From Bdellovibrionales bacterium (lineage in GTDB: Bacteria > Bdellovibrionota > Bdellovibrionia > Bdellovibrionales > UBA1609), in contig JAGRAK010000012.1 in NCBI GenBank assembly GCA_020434645.1, positions 1 through 16,810 on the forward strand: DNA of 16,810 bases, given 5' to 3'. Both the position numbers and the translations under genes were made by a program. Shown piece by piece: positions 16,056 to 16,810 of the stretch. The notes under the pieces were generated by a model. It searched no databases, was not told where the DNA came from, and saw only the letters and a list, made by a program, of their open reading frames with translations. Numbering within the stretch: position 1 is the stretch's first letter; each line of letters opens with the position of its first letter.

Positions 16056-16810
16056 GTAAACTTTTTACCCTTAAACTCAATTTGGGAGCAAGTTGAGCCA
16101 CCCAAATATTAGAATCAGCACCCACTAGAGACGAAATCTTAACAGCATCTTTTTCAGTTGTAATTATTCGCTTTACCTTGGTCTTTGCAGCAAGAGAAAG
16201 TATTTTTTGTAGATCGTGACGAGAGTATTGGTAGTGATCACGAAAGATTTCATGACAAACGACATTCAGCTTTTGATTCATTAAATCTTCAAACCCCTTC
16301 GGGTTGCCGAGACCTGAAAATAGAAGCACTCTCTCATTGCTAACCAACTCTTCGGATTGAGCTGAATCTAAACTTTTAAGCTCTTTTACGTAATATTCGC
16401 TCTCAATCACTGGCACAATTTTTTCGGCAAGAATTTGTGAAATATAATCTAGCACTTCACGTTTTTTATCTGGCGTAATTAAATTCACCTTGTTCACAAT
16501 AATAAAGTCAGCTCGCTTAAGCCCCGACTGGCACTCTCGACCACGTCCGACAGGCAAAACCTGATAGTTTTTTAATTCTTCTGTGCCATCTACAATTACA
16601 ATGTCTAAATTACTCCCCAATCTTCTATTTTTAAACACATCATCTGCAAAAATAATATTGACCTGTTCATGCTGCAGCAAATGCTTCGCTACAGCGACAC
16701 GATCAGCCCCAATATAAAAAGGCACGTCAGGGAATTTTTTAGCAACCATGGCCGGCTCATCGCCATAGAGTACAGCATTATGAGATGAAGCCACTTTTGC
16801 GTTCCCCACA
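16027..16810 (-). CDS. lpxK: LpxK, tetraacyldisaccharide 4'-kinase (5' end off window)
   Basis: Inner-membrane kinase that phosphorylates the 4' position of the lipid A disaccharide precursor. About 260 C-terminal residues are present. The N-terminal membrane anchor and Walker A loop lie beyond the right edge. Visible family blocks are the GDEPAMVAKK helix, the IGADRVAVAKHLL stretch, the DDVFKNRRL motif (family DDGLQHxRL), IVIVDG, the LPVGRGRE segment (family LPAGPLRE), LFSGLGNPKGFED, HEIFRDHYQYS and the C-terminal TTEKDAVKI. The readable frame continues to the last base, so the GTG at 16809 is internal and not a start. The gene overlaps the acyltransferase start by 29 bases and is the first visible gene of the minus-strand lipid A/LPS block. 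Confidence 0.93.
   Translation of the reverse strand, partial: VGNAKVASSHNAVLYGDEPAMVAKKFPDVPFYIGADRVAVAKHLLQHEQVNIIFADDVFKNRRLGSNLDIVIVDGTEELKNYQVLPVGRGRECQSGLKRADFIIVNKVNLITPDKKREVLDYISQILAEKIVPVIESEYYVKELKSLDSAQSEELVSNERVLLFSGLGNPKGFEDLMNQKLNVVCHEIFRDHYQYSRHDLQKILSLAAKTKVKRIITTEKDAVKISSLVGADSNIWVAQLAPKLSLRVKSLHEKILSICR

Noticed and set aside
1..16810. CRISPR arrays, tRNA/rRNA genes, insertion sequences, riboswitches and phage genes
   Set aside because: None was found by reading both strands. Coding density is very high and no direct-repeat arrays, transposase motifs or conserved RNA leaders were seen.

Overview
The window is a dense bacterial chromosomal segment. There is no gene-free stretch longer than about 90 bases, and I see no tRNA, rRNA, CRISPR array, insertion sequence or phage gene. 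Base composition is AT-leaning. Family content and gene order point to a Gram-negative bacterium of the Bdellovibrionota / former Deltaproteobacteria kind: the motor and regulator genes run pilB-pilT-pilC-pilS-pilR as in Myxococcus, a lipid A/LPS block carries Cys-rich family 9 glycosyltransferases, and a CHASE2 histidine kinase sits beside a sigma-54 activator. The taxonomic assignment is an inference from memory of these families, not a database result.

Layout. (1) Positions 1-8513, minus strand, read right to left: ribF (FAD synthesis), an AroE-family protein, then pilB, pilT, pilC, pilS and the first 304 codons of pilR, which runs off the left edge. ribF/aroE-like, pilB/pilT and pilT/pilC touch or overlap. 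An 86-base gap with a 7-bp inverted repeat separates the aroE-like gene from pilB. The pil genes supply the extension ATPase, retraction ATPase, inner-membrane platform and the PilS-PilR pair that normally drives sigma-54 transcription of pilin.

(2) Positions 8582-11867, plus strand: a membrane histidine kinase with an extracytoplasmic CHASE2 sensor, overlapping a complete NtrC-type response regulator. This is a self-contained two-component system, and its start lies only 68 bases from the divergent ribF start.

(3) Positions 11845-16810, minus strand: a lipid A / LPS assembly block. Read right to left it holds lpxK (5' end off the window), an LpxL-type lipid A acyltransferase, a DUF3108 lipoprotein and two family 9 (heptosyltransferase-like) glycosyltransferases. 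Most genes overlap. The last glycosyltransferase and the response regulator overlap tail to tail by 23 bases.

Most of the window is conventional. The points most worth a second look are: the AroE-family protein, which keeps its dinucleotide-binding motif but has lost the recognisable catalytic and shikimate-binding motifs; the Cys-rich glycosyltransferase with Ala where the family has its catalytic Asp; the 100-base out-of-frame overlap between the two glycosyltransferases; the DUF3108 lipoprotein embedded in the lipid A block; and the CHASE2 two-component system lying against that block.
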